Assembly: GCF_010731635.1 (NCBI RefSeq)
Contig: NZ_AP022583.1
Coordinates: 4,588,001-4,652,000, forward strand
DNA length: 64,000 nucleotides
DNA from: Mycobacterium noviomagense
Lineage (GTDB): Bacteria; Actinomycetota; Actinomycetes; Mycobacteriales; Mycobacteriaceae
Reading direction: 5' to 3'
The stretch's first letter is position 1. The number at the start of each line of letters is the position of its first letter. The notes below the pieces were generated by a model, which worked only from the letters and a program-made list of their open reading frames with translations, did no database searches and was not told the DNA's origin. A program made the translations under genes and the position numbers. Positions 31,452 through 39,867 of the stretch are shown piece by piece.

Positions 31452-32660
31452 ATGAGTGACGTCACCGACCCGGTCGGCGCGGACACCGAGGCCGCCCGCA
31501 CCGCCCCGGCGGATCTGCCCGATGAGGCCGCGCTGAACGCCATGTCGCGAGAGGAACTGGTCGCGCTGGGCGGCCGGTTGGACGGTGTGGACATCCTCTA
31601 CAAAGAGCCGCGGTGGCCGGTGGCAGGTACGCGCGCCGAGAAGCGCGCAGAACGGCAGGTGGCGCTCTGGCTTGTGCTCGGCGGCCTGTTCGGGCTGGCA
31701 CTGCTGCTGGTTTTCCTGTTTTGGCCCTGGGAGTACAAGCCGACGGAAGCCAGCGGCAGCTTCCTGTACTCGCTCACCACACCGCTTTATGGCCTGACGT
31801 TCGGGCTCTCCATCTTGTCGGTGGCTGTCGGAGCGGTGCTGTATCAGAAAAAATTCCTGCCCGAAGAGATTTCGGTCCAAGAACGGCACGACAACAGGTC
31901 ACCGGAGATCCACCGCAAAACGGTGGTGGCCAACCTGACCGATGCCTTCGAAGGCTCGACGATCCGGCGCCGCAAGCTGATCGGCATGTCGCTGGGCGTC
32001 GGGCTGGGCGCGTTTGGGCTGGGGACTCTGGTGGCGTTCGTCGGCGGCCTCATCAAGAACCCGTGGAAACCGGTCGTGCCGACCGCGAACGGCAACAAGG
32101 CGGTGCTGTGGACCTCCGGTTGGACGCCACGGTTCCCCGGCGAAACCATCTACTTGGCGCGCGCCACCGGCCGCCATGCCGGACCGCCGTTCGTTAAGAT
32201 CCGCCCGGAAGACCTCGACGCCGGCGGCATGGAAACCGTCTTTCCGTGGCGAGAGTCCGACGGTGACGGCACCACCCCCGAATCGCATGAAAAGCTGTTG
32301 GAAATCTTGATGGGAGTGCGCAACCCGGTGATGCTGATCCGGCTGCGGCCCAACGACATGTCCAAAGTTGTCAAGCGCAGAGGCCAGGAGAGCTTCAACT
32401 TCGGCGAGTTCTTCGCATACACCAAGGTCTGCTCTCATTTGGGTTGCCCCTCTTCGCTCTACGAGCAGCAGTCCTACCGCATCCTGTGCCCGTGCCACCA
32501 GTCGCAGTTCGACGCGCTGCAGTACGCCAAACCGATATTCGGCCCGGCTGCACGCGCGTTGGCGCAGCTTCCCATCACCATCGACAGCAACGGGTACCTA
32601 GTGGCCAACGGCGACTTCATCGAACCCGTCGGACCGGCATTTTGGGAGCGCACAACATGA
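31452..32660 (+). CDS. qcrA: Rieske iron-sulfur subunit of the bcc complex
   Basis: 402 residues. Long actinobacterial form: an N-terminal extension, three membrane helices ([59 protein letters not shown]), then the Rieske domain near the C-terminus with CSHLGC and CPCHQSQF, which ligate the 2Fe-2S cluster through two Cys and two His. Accepts electrons from menaquinol and passes them to QcrC. GGAGGAG from the MIRU-like element serves as ribosome binding site. The stop overlaps the qcrB ATG. Confidence 0.95.
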   Translation: MSDVTDPVGADTEAARTAPADLPDEAALNAMSREELVALGGRLDGVDILYKEPRWPVAGTRAEKRAERQVALWLVLGGLFGLALLLVFLFWPWEYKPTEASGSFLYSLTTPLYGLTFGLSILSVAVGAVLYQKKFLPEEISVQERHDNRSPEIHRKTVVANLTDAFEGSTIRRRKLIGMSLGVGLGAFGLGTLVAFVGGLIKNPWKPVVPTANGNKAVLWTSGWTPRFPGETIYLARATGRHAGPPFVKIRPEDLDAGGMETVFPWRESDGDGTTPESHEKLLEILMGVRNPVMLIRLRPNDMSKVVKRRGQESFNFGEFFAYTKVCSHLGCPSSLYEQQSYRILCPCHQSQFDALQYAKPIFGPAARALAQLPITIDSNGYLVANGDFIEPVGPAFWERTT

Positions 32661-34327
32661 GCCCAAAACTTGACATCGGCAGCGTCCTGGCCCGCCAAGC
32701 CGACGACATCGACACCCGTTATCACCCCGCAGCGGCGGTACGCCGCCAGCTCAACAAGGTGTTCCCCACGCACTGGTCGTTCCTGCTCGGCGAAATCGCG
32801 CTGTACAGCTTCATCGTGCTGCTGCTCACCGGGGTCTATCTGACCCTGTTCTTCGATCCCTCCATGACCGAAGTCACCTACAACGGCGTCTACCAACCGC
32901 TGCGTGGTGTGGCGATGTCGAAGGCCTACGAGTCAGCTCTGAACATCTCCTTCGAGGTCCGCGGCGGACTGTTCGTCCGTCAGGTCCACCACTGGGCGGC
33001 ACTGATCTTCGCCGCCGCGATCATGGTGCACCTGGCCCGTATCTTCTTCACCGGCGCATTCCGCCGGCCCCGCGAAACCAACTGGGTCATCGGCTCGCTG
33101 CTGTTGATCCTGGCGATGTTCGAGGGCTACTTCGGCTACTCGCTACCCGACGACTTGCTTTCGGGTATCGGCCTTCGGGCGGCGCTCTCGTCGATCACCT
33201 TGGGCATGCCGGTGATCGGCACCTGGCTGCACTGGGCGCTGCTAGGTGGCGATTTCCCATGTGGCGGTCTGGGTTACAACTGTTCTGAGGGCGGGTTCCT
33301 CATCCCCCGGCTGTACGCCATCCACATCCTGCTGTTCCCGGGCATCATGCTGGCGTTGATCGGATTGCACCTGGCATTGGTGTGGTTCCAGAAGCACACC
33401 CAGTTCCCGGGCCCGGGGCGAACCGAGGAGAACGTGGTCGGTGTCCGGGTGATGCCCGTGTTCGCCGTCAAGTCCGGAGCGTTCTTCGCGCTGGTGGTAG
33501 CCGTCCTCGGCTTGATGGGCGGGCTGCTGCAGATCAACCCAATCTGGAATTTGGGCCCGTACAAGCCATCTCAGGTATCCGCGGGTTCGCAGCCGGACTT
33601 CTACATGATGTGGACGGAGGGCCTGGCCCGTATCTGGCCGCCATGGGAGTTCTACTTCTGGCACCACACCATCCCGGCTGCGGTGTGGGTCGCCCTGATC
33701 ATGGGTGCGATATTCGTGCTGCTGACCATCTATCCGTTCCTGGAAAAGCGGTTCAGCGGCGATTACGCGCACCACAACCTGCTGCAGCGGCCGCGTGACG
33801 TCCCGGTGCGCACCGCCGTCGGTTCGATGGCGGTTGCGTTCTATATGGTGCTGACGCTCAGCGCGATGAACGACATCATCGCGTACAAGTTCCAGATCTC
33901 GCTGAACGCGACGACGTGGATCGGCCGCATCGGCATGGTGGTGCTGCCGCCGGTCGTCTACTTCGTCGCCTATCGGTGGTGCATCGGGCTGCAGCGCAGC
34001 GACCGGGCAGTGCTCGAGCACGGCATCGAAACCGGCATCATCAAACGGCTGCCTCATGGCGCCTACATCGAGCTGCACCAGCCGCTGGGTCCGGTCGACG
34101 AGCACGGCCACCCGATACCGCTGGAATACCAAGGCGCACCGGTACCCAACAAGATGAACAAGCTCGGCTTGACCGGGTCGCCGGGTTCCGGCAGCTTCCT
34201 GCGGGCCGATCCGCTGTCGGAGGATGCGGCATTGCGCGAGGCGGCGCACGCCGCCGAACAGCGTGCCCTCACCGCGCTGCGGGAGCGGCAAGAGCGCAGC
34301 AACGGCTCACCCAACGGCCAGCACTAG
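32657..34327 (+). CDS. qcrB: Cytochrome b subunit of the bcc complex
   Basis: 556 residues, ATG overlapping the qcrA stop (ATGA). Eight or nine helices; heme ligand His pairs lie in [20 protein letters not shown] and in the helix [20 protein letters not shown]. The quinol-oxidation loop appears as [11 protein letters not shown] after WPPWEFYFW. Oxidises menaquinol at the outer face and pumps protons by the Q-cycle. It has the C-terminal extension typical of actinobacteria, ending in an Arg/Glu-rich helix. Target of the imidazopyridine telacebec in M. tuberculosis. Confidence 0.96.
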   Translation: MSPKLDIGSVLARQADDIDTRYHPAAAVRRQLNKVFPTHWSFLLGEIALYSFIVLLLTGVYLTLFFDPSMTEVTYNGVYQPLRGVAMSKAYESALNISFEVRGGLFVRQVHHWAALIFAAAIMVHLARIFFTGAFRRPRETNWVIGSLLLILAMFEGYFGYSLPDDLLSGIGLRAALSSITLGMPVIGTWLHWALLGGDFPCGGLGYNCSEGGFLIPRLYAIHILLFPGIMLALIGLHLALVWFQKHTQFPGPGRTEENVVGVRVMPVFAVKSGAFFALVVAVLGLMGGLLQINPIWNLGPYKPSQVSAGSQPDFYMMWTEGLARIWPPWEFYFWHHTIPAAVWVALIMGAIFVLLTIYPFLEKRFSGDYAHHNLLQRPRDVPVRTAVGSMAVAFYMVLTLSAMNDIIAYKFQISLNATTWIGRIGMVVLPPVVYFVAYRWCIGLQRSDRAVLEHGIETGIIKRLPHGAYIELHQPLGPVDEHGHPIPLEYQGAPVPNKMNKLGLTGSPGSGSFLRADPLSEDAALREAAHAAEQRALTALRERQERSNGSPNGQH

Positions 34328-34338
34328 CCAGTAATCCG

Positions 34339-34370
34339 CACAGCCGGCACTGCGGTCGGTGTCGGCTGTG
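34339..34370 (+). terminator. Candidate hairpin terminator after qcrB
   Basis: CACAGCCGGCA and TGTCGGCTGTG form an 11-base stem with one mismatch around a 10-base loop, 12 bases after the qcrB stop. There is no long U-tract. It probably ends the ctaE-qcrCAB transcript before the thiocyanate-hydrolase cassette. Confidence 0.6.
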
Positions 34371-34477
34371 TTGGCGCGGTTTCCTCCCGGTGGCGGGTCT
34401 TGAGGGCTTAAATGGTCTGTGGCTGCGATGTGGGCAGCTGTCAGCAGGCCGACCGGCCCCACCACGAATGGACCCGC

Positions 34478-35317
34478 ATGACAACCCCTTTCGACCGGGA
34501 GTCGCAGCTGGACCTGGTGGCCCGGCTTCAGTCCGGATTCAGCGACCTTCCGGACGCACCGTATCCCGACCTGCTCGACCACCAACGGTTAGCTGCCTAC
34601 ATGAAGACGCCGCACGACGTGGGCGGCGAGCCGGACGCCCCCATCGAGTTCGTCAACAAGCAGTACGAGCAGTGGGAGCACAACATCTATGTCCTCTGCG
34701 AGGTCCTCGCCTGGCGCGGAATCTGGGTCTCGGAGGAACGACGCCGGATCGGCAACGTAGACGTTGGCCGCACCAACTATTTAGGGCTGCCCTACTACGG
34801 TCGTTGGCTGCTGGCCGCCGCCCGCATCCTGGTCGATAAGCAGCACATCACCCTGGGGGAATTGGCCGATCGGGTGACCGAGGTCAAACAGCGCTACGCA
34901 GGCGGCCTCGAGGGCAGGCAACTGGAAGCCAGGCCCAAGATCGCCGGCGACGGCTCTCAGGTCGAGCGCAACCTGCACCACACCCGCGCGCTCGGCAAGG
35001 GCGACCCGCAGGTGTACTCCGGCCAGGCCGGCCAGCCGAAGTTCCAAGTCGGCGACACGGTGCGGGTGCGGGAGTTGCCGGCCCTGTTCTATACCCGCAC
35101 CCAGGAATACGTCCGCGGCGCTCAAGGCGAGGTCGTCGCCGTCGCCTACGAGAGCCTCGCCGCCGAAGACGAGGCTTGGGATCGGCATGACCAACGACCG
35201 GAATGGTTCTACATCGTCCGGTTCGACCTGTGCCGGCTCTGGCATCGCTATACCGGCACCGAACGCGACACTTTGCAAACCGAGCTTCCCGAACGCTGGC
35301 TGGAAGCGTGCCGCTAG
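34478..35317 (+). CDS. Thiocyanate hydrolase-type beta-alpha fusion subunit (nitrile hydratase beta superfamily)
   Basis: 279 residues from ATG 34478. Residues about 35-145 (TPHDVGGEPDAPIEF, ECLAWRG-like CEVLAWRGIWVSEERRR, NYLGLPYYGRWLLAAARILVDK) match the thiocyanate hydrolase beta subunit ScnB as I recall it. Residues about 166-277 (HHTRALGKGDPQVY, KFQVGDTVRVRELPALFYTRT, YESLAAEDEAW, PEWFYIVRF, LQTELPERWLEA) match the alpha subunit ScnA, an SH3-like fold. In Thiobacillus these are two chains of 157 and 126 residues; here they are one chain of nearly the same summed length, joined by a linker about 20 residues long. Classic nitrile hydratase beta is also one chain, but the sequence sides with ScnB/ScnA. 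Supports the metal-bearing gamma chain downstream. Confidence 0.85.
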   Translation: MTTPFDRESQLDLVARLQSGFSDLPDAPYPDLLDHQRLAAYMKTPHDVGGEPDAPIEFVNKQYEQWEHNIYVLCEVLAWRGIWVSEERRRIGNVDVGRTNYLGLPYYGRWLLAAARILVDKQHITLGELADRVTEVKQRYAGGLEGRQLEARPKIAGDGSQVERNLHHTRALGKGDPQVYSGQAGQPKFQVGDTVRVRELPALFYTRTQEYVRGAQGEVVAVAYESLAAEDEAWDRHDQRPEWFYIVRFDLCRLWHRYTGTERDTLQTELPERWLEACR

Positions 35318-35353
35318 CGCCGCCAAACCGCGTTGGGAGACAAAGGGATTGGT

Positions 35354-36082
35354 ATGACCGATCACGATCACGATCACGACCGCACCGCGGCGCCCATGGT
35401 GGACGAAATCACCGACTTCGAGGTCCTCGAGATCGCCATCCGCGAGCTGTGCGTCGAAAAGGGGTTATTCACCGCGGAGGATCATCGCCGGTTCACCGAG
35501 TTCGCCGAACAGATCGGACCGACCCCCGCCGCGCGCTTGGTGGCTCGCGCTTGGATTGATCCCGAGTTCAAGAGGCTCGCCTTGGCCGACGGAATCGCCG
35601 CCAGTCGAGAAGTCGGTGTCGACTGGCTGCAGCCCACTGGTTTCGGGACGCCGAGCGACTTCACGGCGCTGCGCGTGCTCGAGGACACGCCGACGTTGCA
35701 CCACGTCATTGTCTGCACGCTGTGCTCGTGCTATCCGCGACCGATCCTGGGCAATTCGCCCGAGTGGTATCGCACCCCGAACTATCGGCGCCGCATCGTG
35801 CGTTGGCCGCGTCAAGTACTGGCCGAATTCGGACTGTTCTTGCCCGAAGATGTGGCTATCCGGGTAGAGGACTCCAACCAGAAGCACCGCTTCATGGTGC
35901 TGCCGGTGCGCCCGGCGGGAACCGAGAACTGGGACGAAGACCAACTCGCGCAGATCGTCACCCGGGACTGTCTGATCGGCGTCGCGTTGCCGAAGGTTGG
36001 CGTGACCACCAATGCGATCACCGCCACCCGCCCGGCAATCCGCCCGGTGCAGTCACCGACCGGCGAGGGGACGAACACGTGA
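35354..36082 (+). CDS. Thiocyanate hydrolase-type gamma (cobalt catalytic) subunit
   Basis: 242 residues, against 243 for ScnC as I recall. The metal site is C121-T-L-C124-S-C126, the Thr-type claw seen in cobalt enzymes (iron forms have Ser), where the last two Cys are normally oxidised to sulfinic and sulfenic acids. The site is followed by YPRPILGNSPEWY with Arg at the position where nitrile hydratases usually have Trp, which favours thiocyanate hydrolase (SCN- to COS and ammonia) over nitrile hydratase. The N-terminus is MTDHDHDHD, a His/Asp repeat that may collect metal. Start ATG 35354; its TGA overlaps the next gene's GTG. Confidence 0.87.
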   Translation: MTDHDHDHDRTAAPMVDEITDFEVLEIAIRELCVEKGLFTAEDHRRFTEFAEQIGPTPAARLVARAWIDPEFKRLALADGIAASREVGVDWLQPTGFGTPSDFTALRVLEDTPTLHHVIVCTLCSCYPRPILGNSPEWYRTPNYRRRIVRWPRQVLAEFGLFLPEDVAIRVEDSNQKHRFMVLPVRPAGTENWDEDQLAQIVTRDCLIGVALPKVGVTTNAITATRPAIRPVQSPTGEGTNT

Positions 36083-36447
36083 GCGGGCCAGAGCATTCGG
36101 CCGAGCTCGCCGCCCGGATCGGGTTATTGCAGGAGATCGTTGAACGGAACCAAATTTGGGCCCGCATGGCCGCGCAGTACGGCGTCGACAATCCTGTACC
36201 GCCGTGGAAGTCCAGCCTGGATGGCATTTGCGACGCGCTCGACCGAGCACGCCGCGGCACAGAGGTTCTCAGCTTTGCCGAGCGACGTGCCGAAGAGGAC
36301 ACGCTGTCGTTAACCGCTTACTCCGGCCTGCCCTATCCGGAAAATCAGCTTGTCGCACTGGCCCACTCGCTGCTGGTGCGCGGCGTCATCAATGAGAACG
36401 AGCTTCAGGAAAAAATGGCCGCGATCCGGGCTCGGTTGCAAGCGTGA
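36079..36447 (+). CDS. Putative activator/metallochaperone of the thiocyanate hydrolase (P15K / nitrile-hydratase accessory type)
   Basis: 122 residues, GTG start overlapping the gamma-subunit stop (GTGA). It is helical; the C-terminal PYPENQLVALAHSLLVRGVINENELQEKMAAI resembles the P-W-E-..-A-..-L-H-E-x-G-x-x-x-x-x-E-x pattern of nitrile-hydratase accessory proteins, which share a fold with the beta-subunit N-terminus. Thiocyanate hydrolase of Thiobacillus needs a 15-kDa activator, P15K, encoded next to scnC, and this gene has the same place and size. No Cys is present, so metal transfer would use other ligands. Function inferred from context. Confidence 0.65.
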   Translation: MSGPEHSAELAARIGLLQEIVERNQIWARMAAQYGVDNPVPPWKSSLDGICDALDRARRGTEVLSFAERRAEEDTLSLTAYSGLPYPENQLVALAHSLLVRGVINENELQEKMAAIRARLQA

Positions 36448-36477
36448 CTCACCATGCCGCCTGCGGCAGTTGACGCG

Positions 36478-37110
36478 TCACTCCCCTGTACGTAGCCGGT
36501 GGAGCCACCGCAGGCTTTGCCAGGCGACCAGCGGCATCGTCGCTGTGACTATCCCGGCGATGACGTAGGCCGTCCACGACGCGCCATAGCGGCCGATCGC
36601 CATCAGATAGGTCGCCGCCGCGACGCCGATCAATGCCAAACCCATCGCCGCTACCAGAGAAAGCATGCCGCGCAGCCAAATTCGGTCCACCGCCGCCGCA
36701 GAGTAGCCCGGCGGTCCCAGAGCCGTGAGCCGCTCGGTGCGGGCTTCCTCGGTCCCGGCGCGCGGCCCGACCTGCCCAGCCTTGGCCGGCTGCCGCCCCG
36801 CCCCACGGACCTGGGTGCCCGCCGGTCGGCCTGCGGGCGAAGCGGTGCGACGAGCGCGCAGTAATACCGGGATCGCGCCGGCGATGACCAGCGCAGAGAC
36901 GATGATGACGGCGTAGAGCACCGCCGGGGTGTGCTGGCTGCCCGTTCGTTGAAAACCCCGGCCCAAGTCGACCAGCGCGACCAGCGCGGCCACGCTCACG
37001 CCCACCAACGCCAACCACACTGCAGCGCACACACCCAGCAGGATCCGATCGATGGTCACCGGTGAGGCGGTGCCCCAGCGCTGCCGCGCCCCGGAATCCC
37101 TGAGACCCAT
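36478..37110 (-). CDS. DUF2561-type membrane protein (Rv2197c type)
   Basis: 210 residues. Four membrane helices in two pairs (ILLGVCAAVWLALVGVSVAALVALV and AVLYAVIIVSALVIAGAIPVLL, then LSLVAAMGLALIGVAAATYLM and TAYVIAGIVTATMPLVAW) separated by a basic Gly/Ala/Arg loop. ATG 37110 overlaps the mmpS3 stop (TGATG), so it is coupled to mmpS3. No known function. It is convergent with the thiocyanate-hydrolase cassette; a small perfect hairpin (TGCCGC-CT-GCGGCA, 36455-36468) lies between the stops and may terminate both. Confidence 0.84.
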   Translation of the reverse strand: MGLRDSGARQRWGTASPVTIDRILLGVCAAVWLALVGVSVAALVALVDLGRGFQRTGSQHTPAVLYAVIIVSALVIAGAIPVLLRARRTASPAGRPAGTQVRGAGRQPAKAGQVGPRAGTEEARTERLTALGPPGYSAAAVDRIWLRGMLSLVAAMGLALIGVAAATYLMAIGRYGASWTAYVIAGIVTATMPLVAWQSLRWLHRLRTGE

Positions 37111-38009
37111 CAGCAACTCGTCTGCGGTGCGTCGCTGTTGTTCGCGGACAGCACCGTTCCGTCGCTGGTGGTGATCGAGCAGTTGAGCTTGCTCAGCCGC
37201 AACAGGCTGGACGCCTCCACCGAACCGACCTCGGACTGCGAGATCGGCGTGAGGGTCAGCGTCCAGGGAATGTAGACGTTGCGTTGCGTCTGCCGGTGTC
37301 CGGAGGCGTCGACGTAGGTGACGGTGATGATGTCGAAGGGCGCCTTGGTACCGGTCACCGAATAGGTGACCTGCCGCGGACCGGCAGGTGTCGTGCTCGG
37401 CGGTGCCGGCGGCGCTGCGGCGGTGGGGGTCGCCGGCGGTGCGCTGGTTGCCGGGGGTGGCGGCGCCTCAGGGCTCGGCGGCGGGGGCGGTGGCGGAGCC
37501 GGCGCCGTGGTCGTCACCGTCACCGTCTGCGGCGGCGGGGGCGGCGGGGGCGCGCTGGTGGGCGGCGGCGCAGGCGGTGGGGTTGTGACGGTGATCTCGT
37601 CCTGTATCGGCGGGGTCGATGTCGGCGCCGTCCCGGGAGTGGCCAGCTTGCTGGTGTCGGTGCGAGCAAACAACAGCGACACGGATACGACGAGCGCGAT
37701 CGCGGCCACAATCGCCGCGACACCGACCACCCACGGCCAGCGTGGCGGCCGGCTCTCCTCTTCCTCGGCTGACTCGTCGTAGCTGTCGTAGTCGTAGAGG
37801 TCGAGGTCGACCGGCACATAAGGACCGCTGGTGAAGTGTTCCGACTCAGGAGCGGAATATGCCTGCGAATAGAAATCGGTCGCGCTGGTCGGCTCCGAGT
37901 CGTCTGCCGCCTCCCCCTCGACACCCGACTCGGACTCGAGGTCCTCGCTGGGCTCGCGGCCGAGATCCAGTTCGTCAGATTCCGGTCCAGGGGGATTCGG
38001 CCCACTCAT
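37110..38009 (-). CDS. mmpS3: MmpS3 membrane protein
   Basis: 299 residues, the M. tuberculosis length. Order: an acidic cytoplasmic region of about 95 residues rich in Glu, Asp and Ser; one helix ([22 protein letters not shown]); a Pro/Thr-rich spacer of some 80 residues with PPPPPP runs; and a C-terminal MmpS domain ([24 protein letters not shown]) with two late Cys. Other MmpS proteins are accessory to MmpL transporters; this one has no mmpL partner beside it. Forms a unit with the downstream DUF2561 gene. Confidence 0.93.
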   Translation of the reverse strand: MSGPNPPGPESDELDLGREPSEDLESESGVEGEAADDSEPTSATDFYSQAYSAPESEHFTSGPYVPVDLDLYDYDSYDESAEEEESRPPRWPWVVGVAAIVAAIALVVSVSLLFARTDTSKLATPGTAPTSTPPIQDEITVTTPPPAPPPTSAPPPPPPPQTVTVTTTAPAPPPPPPPSPEAPPPPATSAPPATPTAAAPPAPPSTTPAGPRQVTYSVTGTKAPFDIITVTYVDASGHRQTQRNVYIPWTLTLTPISQSEVGSVEASSLLRLSKLNCSITTSDGTVLSANNSDAPQTSC

Positions 38010-38185
38010 GCTTGCCTGTCCTGTTCGACTACATCACCAACGCGCGGCGCACCGGTGCTGCGCGCGCTCAAGTATTTTCCATTGTGCTTCCGCAGCAACC
38101 CTACCCAACCCGGTCAGGCGTGGCGGTCTGGGCGAATCGGCCGCGGCTCAACTGGTGTCCCGATTGTGACCTTTGGCCACGTCAG

Positions 38186-38605
38186 TCAGTGTTTCTCCGG
38201 CCCGAGGTAGTACTCGAAGACCAGTCCGGCCGACGAGCTGAGCACAAACACCACTCCCGCGACGATCAACCACGGCAACCACAACGCGATGCCGACTGCG
38301 GCCACCGAGGCGGACAACGCCACCAGCACCGGCCACCAGCTGTGCGGGCTGAAGAAGCCCAATTCCCCTGCGCCGTCGCTGATCTCGGCACCTTCGTAGT
38401 CCTCCGGCCGGGTGTCGAGGCGGCGCGCGACGAAGCGGAAGAAGGTGGCCACGATCATCGCCATGCCGCCGGTGAGCGCTAAGGCGGTGGTGCCGGCCCA
38501 CTCGATACCGCCGGTCGCAAACAGCTGGGTCAGCACGCCGTAGAGCACCGCCGTCGCAAAGAAGAATACGGCCACAAACTCGAACAGCCTGGCTTCGATG
38601 TGCAT
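38186..38605 (-). CDS. ctaF: Cytochrome c oxidase subunit IV (actinobacterial CtaF)
   Basis: 139 residues, four helices: [54 protein letters not shown] and [21 protein letters not shown]. The HIEARLFEF start and [12 protein letters not shown] are typical of the actinobacterial subunit IV in the bcc-aa3 supercomplex. Nine bases downstream of ctaC. The 176-bp gap to mmpS3 (38010-38185) has an imperfect G/C palindrome at 38041-38066 centred on ACCGGT, a possible terminator. Confidence 0.93.
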   Translation of the reverse strand: MHIEARLFEFVAVFFFATAVLYGVLTQLFATGGIEWAGTTALALTGGMAMIVATFFRFVARRLDTRPEDYEGAEISDGAGELGFFSPHSWWPVLVALSASVAAVGIALWLPWLIVAGVVFVLSSSAGLVFEYYLGPEKH

Positions 38606-38613
38606 CGGTGTTC

Positions 38614-39693
38614 CTACTTACTCGCTTGCTGTGCCAGTTCACCGCGGCGGGTGTCGAACGGGTGGGTGGTGACGGCGGTCGGCGGCTGGTTGATCGCCTG
38701 CAGCGCCTCGGCGTTGGTCTTGCCTTCGCGGCGTTTGTCCAGGTACGCCTTGAAGTCGTTGGGCTGCACCACGCGAACCTCGAAGTTCATCATCGAGTGG
38801 TAAGTACCGCACATTTCGGCGCAGCGGCCGACAAACGCACCGGTCTTGGTGATCTCCGACACTTGGAACACGTTGACGGAGTTGTTCGCCTTGGGATTGG
38901 GCATGACGTCGCGCTTGAACAAGAACTCCGGAACCCAAAACGCGTGCACCACGTCGGCCGAGGCCATCTGGAACTCGATGCGCTTGCCGGCCGGCAACAC
39001 CAGCACCGGGATTTCGTCGCTGGTGCCTAAGGTTTCGACCTTGTCGAAGTTGAGGTAGCTGCGGTCCTCGGTGTTGCGACCGCGGATCGGGCCGACCAGT
39101 TCCTCGCCGTGCTTGTCTTTGCCCTCCGGCTTGGAGACCATCGCCTGTTTGCGCGCCGGGTCGGCACCGTCGTACTGGTAGGTGCCGTCCTTGAAGTGGA
39201 CTTTCTGGTAGCCGAACTTCCAATTCCATTGGAAGGGCGTCACGTCGACGACCACCTCGGGGTCGGATGCCAGGTGGATCATCTTCTCCTGCACGACCAC
39301 CGTGAAATAGAACAGCACCGAGATGATGAGGAATGGGGTGACGGTGAGCACCAGCTCCAGCGGCAAGTTGTAGCCGAACTGGCGGGGCAGCTCGGTGTCG
39401 GTCTTTTTCTTGCGATGAAACGCCGAGGCCCAGAAGATCAGGCCCCACACGATGACGCCGACGACCAGCGAGGCGATGACCGCGCCGATCCACAGCTGCC
39501 GGTTGTAATCGGCCTCCGGGGTGATCCCCCGCGGCCAGCCAAGGGCCAGCGCTTCGGTCCAGCTGCACCCGCTGAGGGTCGTGGCCAGCAGGCCCAGGGT
39601 CGCGGCAAGCACCAGCAGGCGAAGCCCGCGGGCCGGCGCTGGGCGAGAGCCTCCAGCAAAGCCACGCGCACGTCGGGGCACGCGAGGTGTCAC
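38614..39693 (-). CDS. ctaC: Cytochrome c oxidase subunit II (lipoprotein)
   Basis: 359 residues, GTG start. N-terminal signal with lipobox L-S-G-C, then two helices ([24 protein letters not shown] and [21 protein letters not shown]) and an outside cupredoxin domain. The Cu-A site is in VHAFWVPEF plus [14 protein letters not shown], supplying two Cys, two His, Met and the Glu carbonyl. Receives electrons from QcrC and passes them to heme a. The catalytic subunit I gene (ctaD) is not in the window. Divergent from asnB with a 174-bp gap. Confidence 0.95.
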   Translation of the reverse strand: MTPRVPRRARGFAGGSRPAPARGLRLLVLAATLGLLATTLSGCSWTEALALGWPRGITPEADYNRQLWIGAVIASLVVGVIVWGLIFWASAFHRKKKTDTELPRQFGYNLPLELVLTVTPFLIISVLFYFTVVVQEKMIHLASDPEVVVDVTPFQWNWKFGYQKVHFKDGTYQYDGADPARKQAMVSKPEGKDKHGEELVGPIRGRNTEDRSYLNFDKVETLGTSDEIPVLVLPAGKRIEFQMASADVVHAFWVPEFLFKRDVMPNPKANNSVNVFQVSEITKTGAFVGRCAEMCGTYHSMMNFEVRVVQPNDFKAYLDKRREGKTNAEALQAINQPPTAVTTHPFDTRRGELAQQASK

Positions 39694-39867
39694 GTTGGCG
39701 CCTCCTGTGTCACAGGCTGGGGCAGCGCAGCTCGGCTGACCCGCCGCAGCAGTCGAATACTACGCAGCGTAGACCACGCATAGCCACCGGTGACGAGCTA
39801 CCCGCCTGGTCGGCCGATCACGAGACGCGACGCCGACGAGCGCCGACTTGCGGCATACTGGGGCGCC

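Noticed and set aside
34478..36082. Ordinary nitrile hydratase alpha/beta genes
   Set aside because: The Arg in CYPRPILG, the chain lengths and the beta-alpha sequence blocks fit thiocyanate hydrolase better; nitrile hydratase activity is still possible.
37440..37620. Simple-sequence repeat of GGCGGC type
   Set aside because: It encodes the proline-rich linker of MmpS3 and is explained by that protein.
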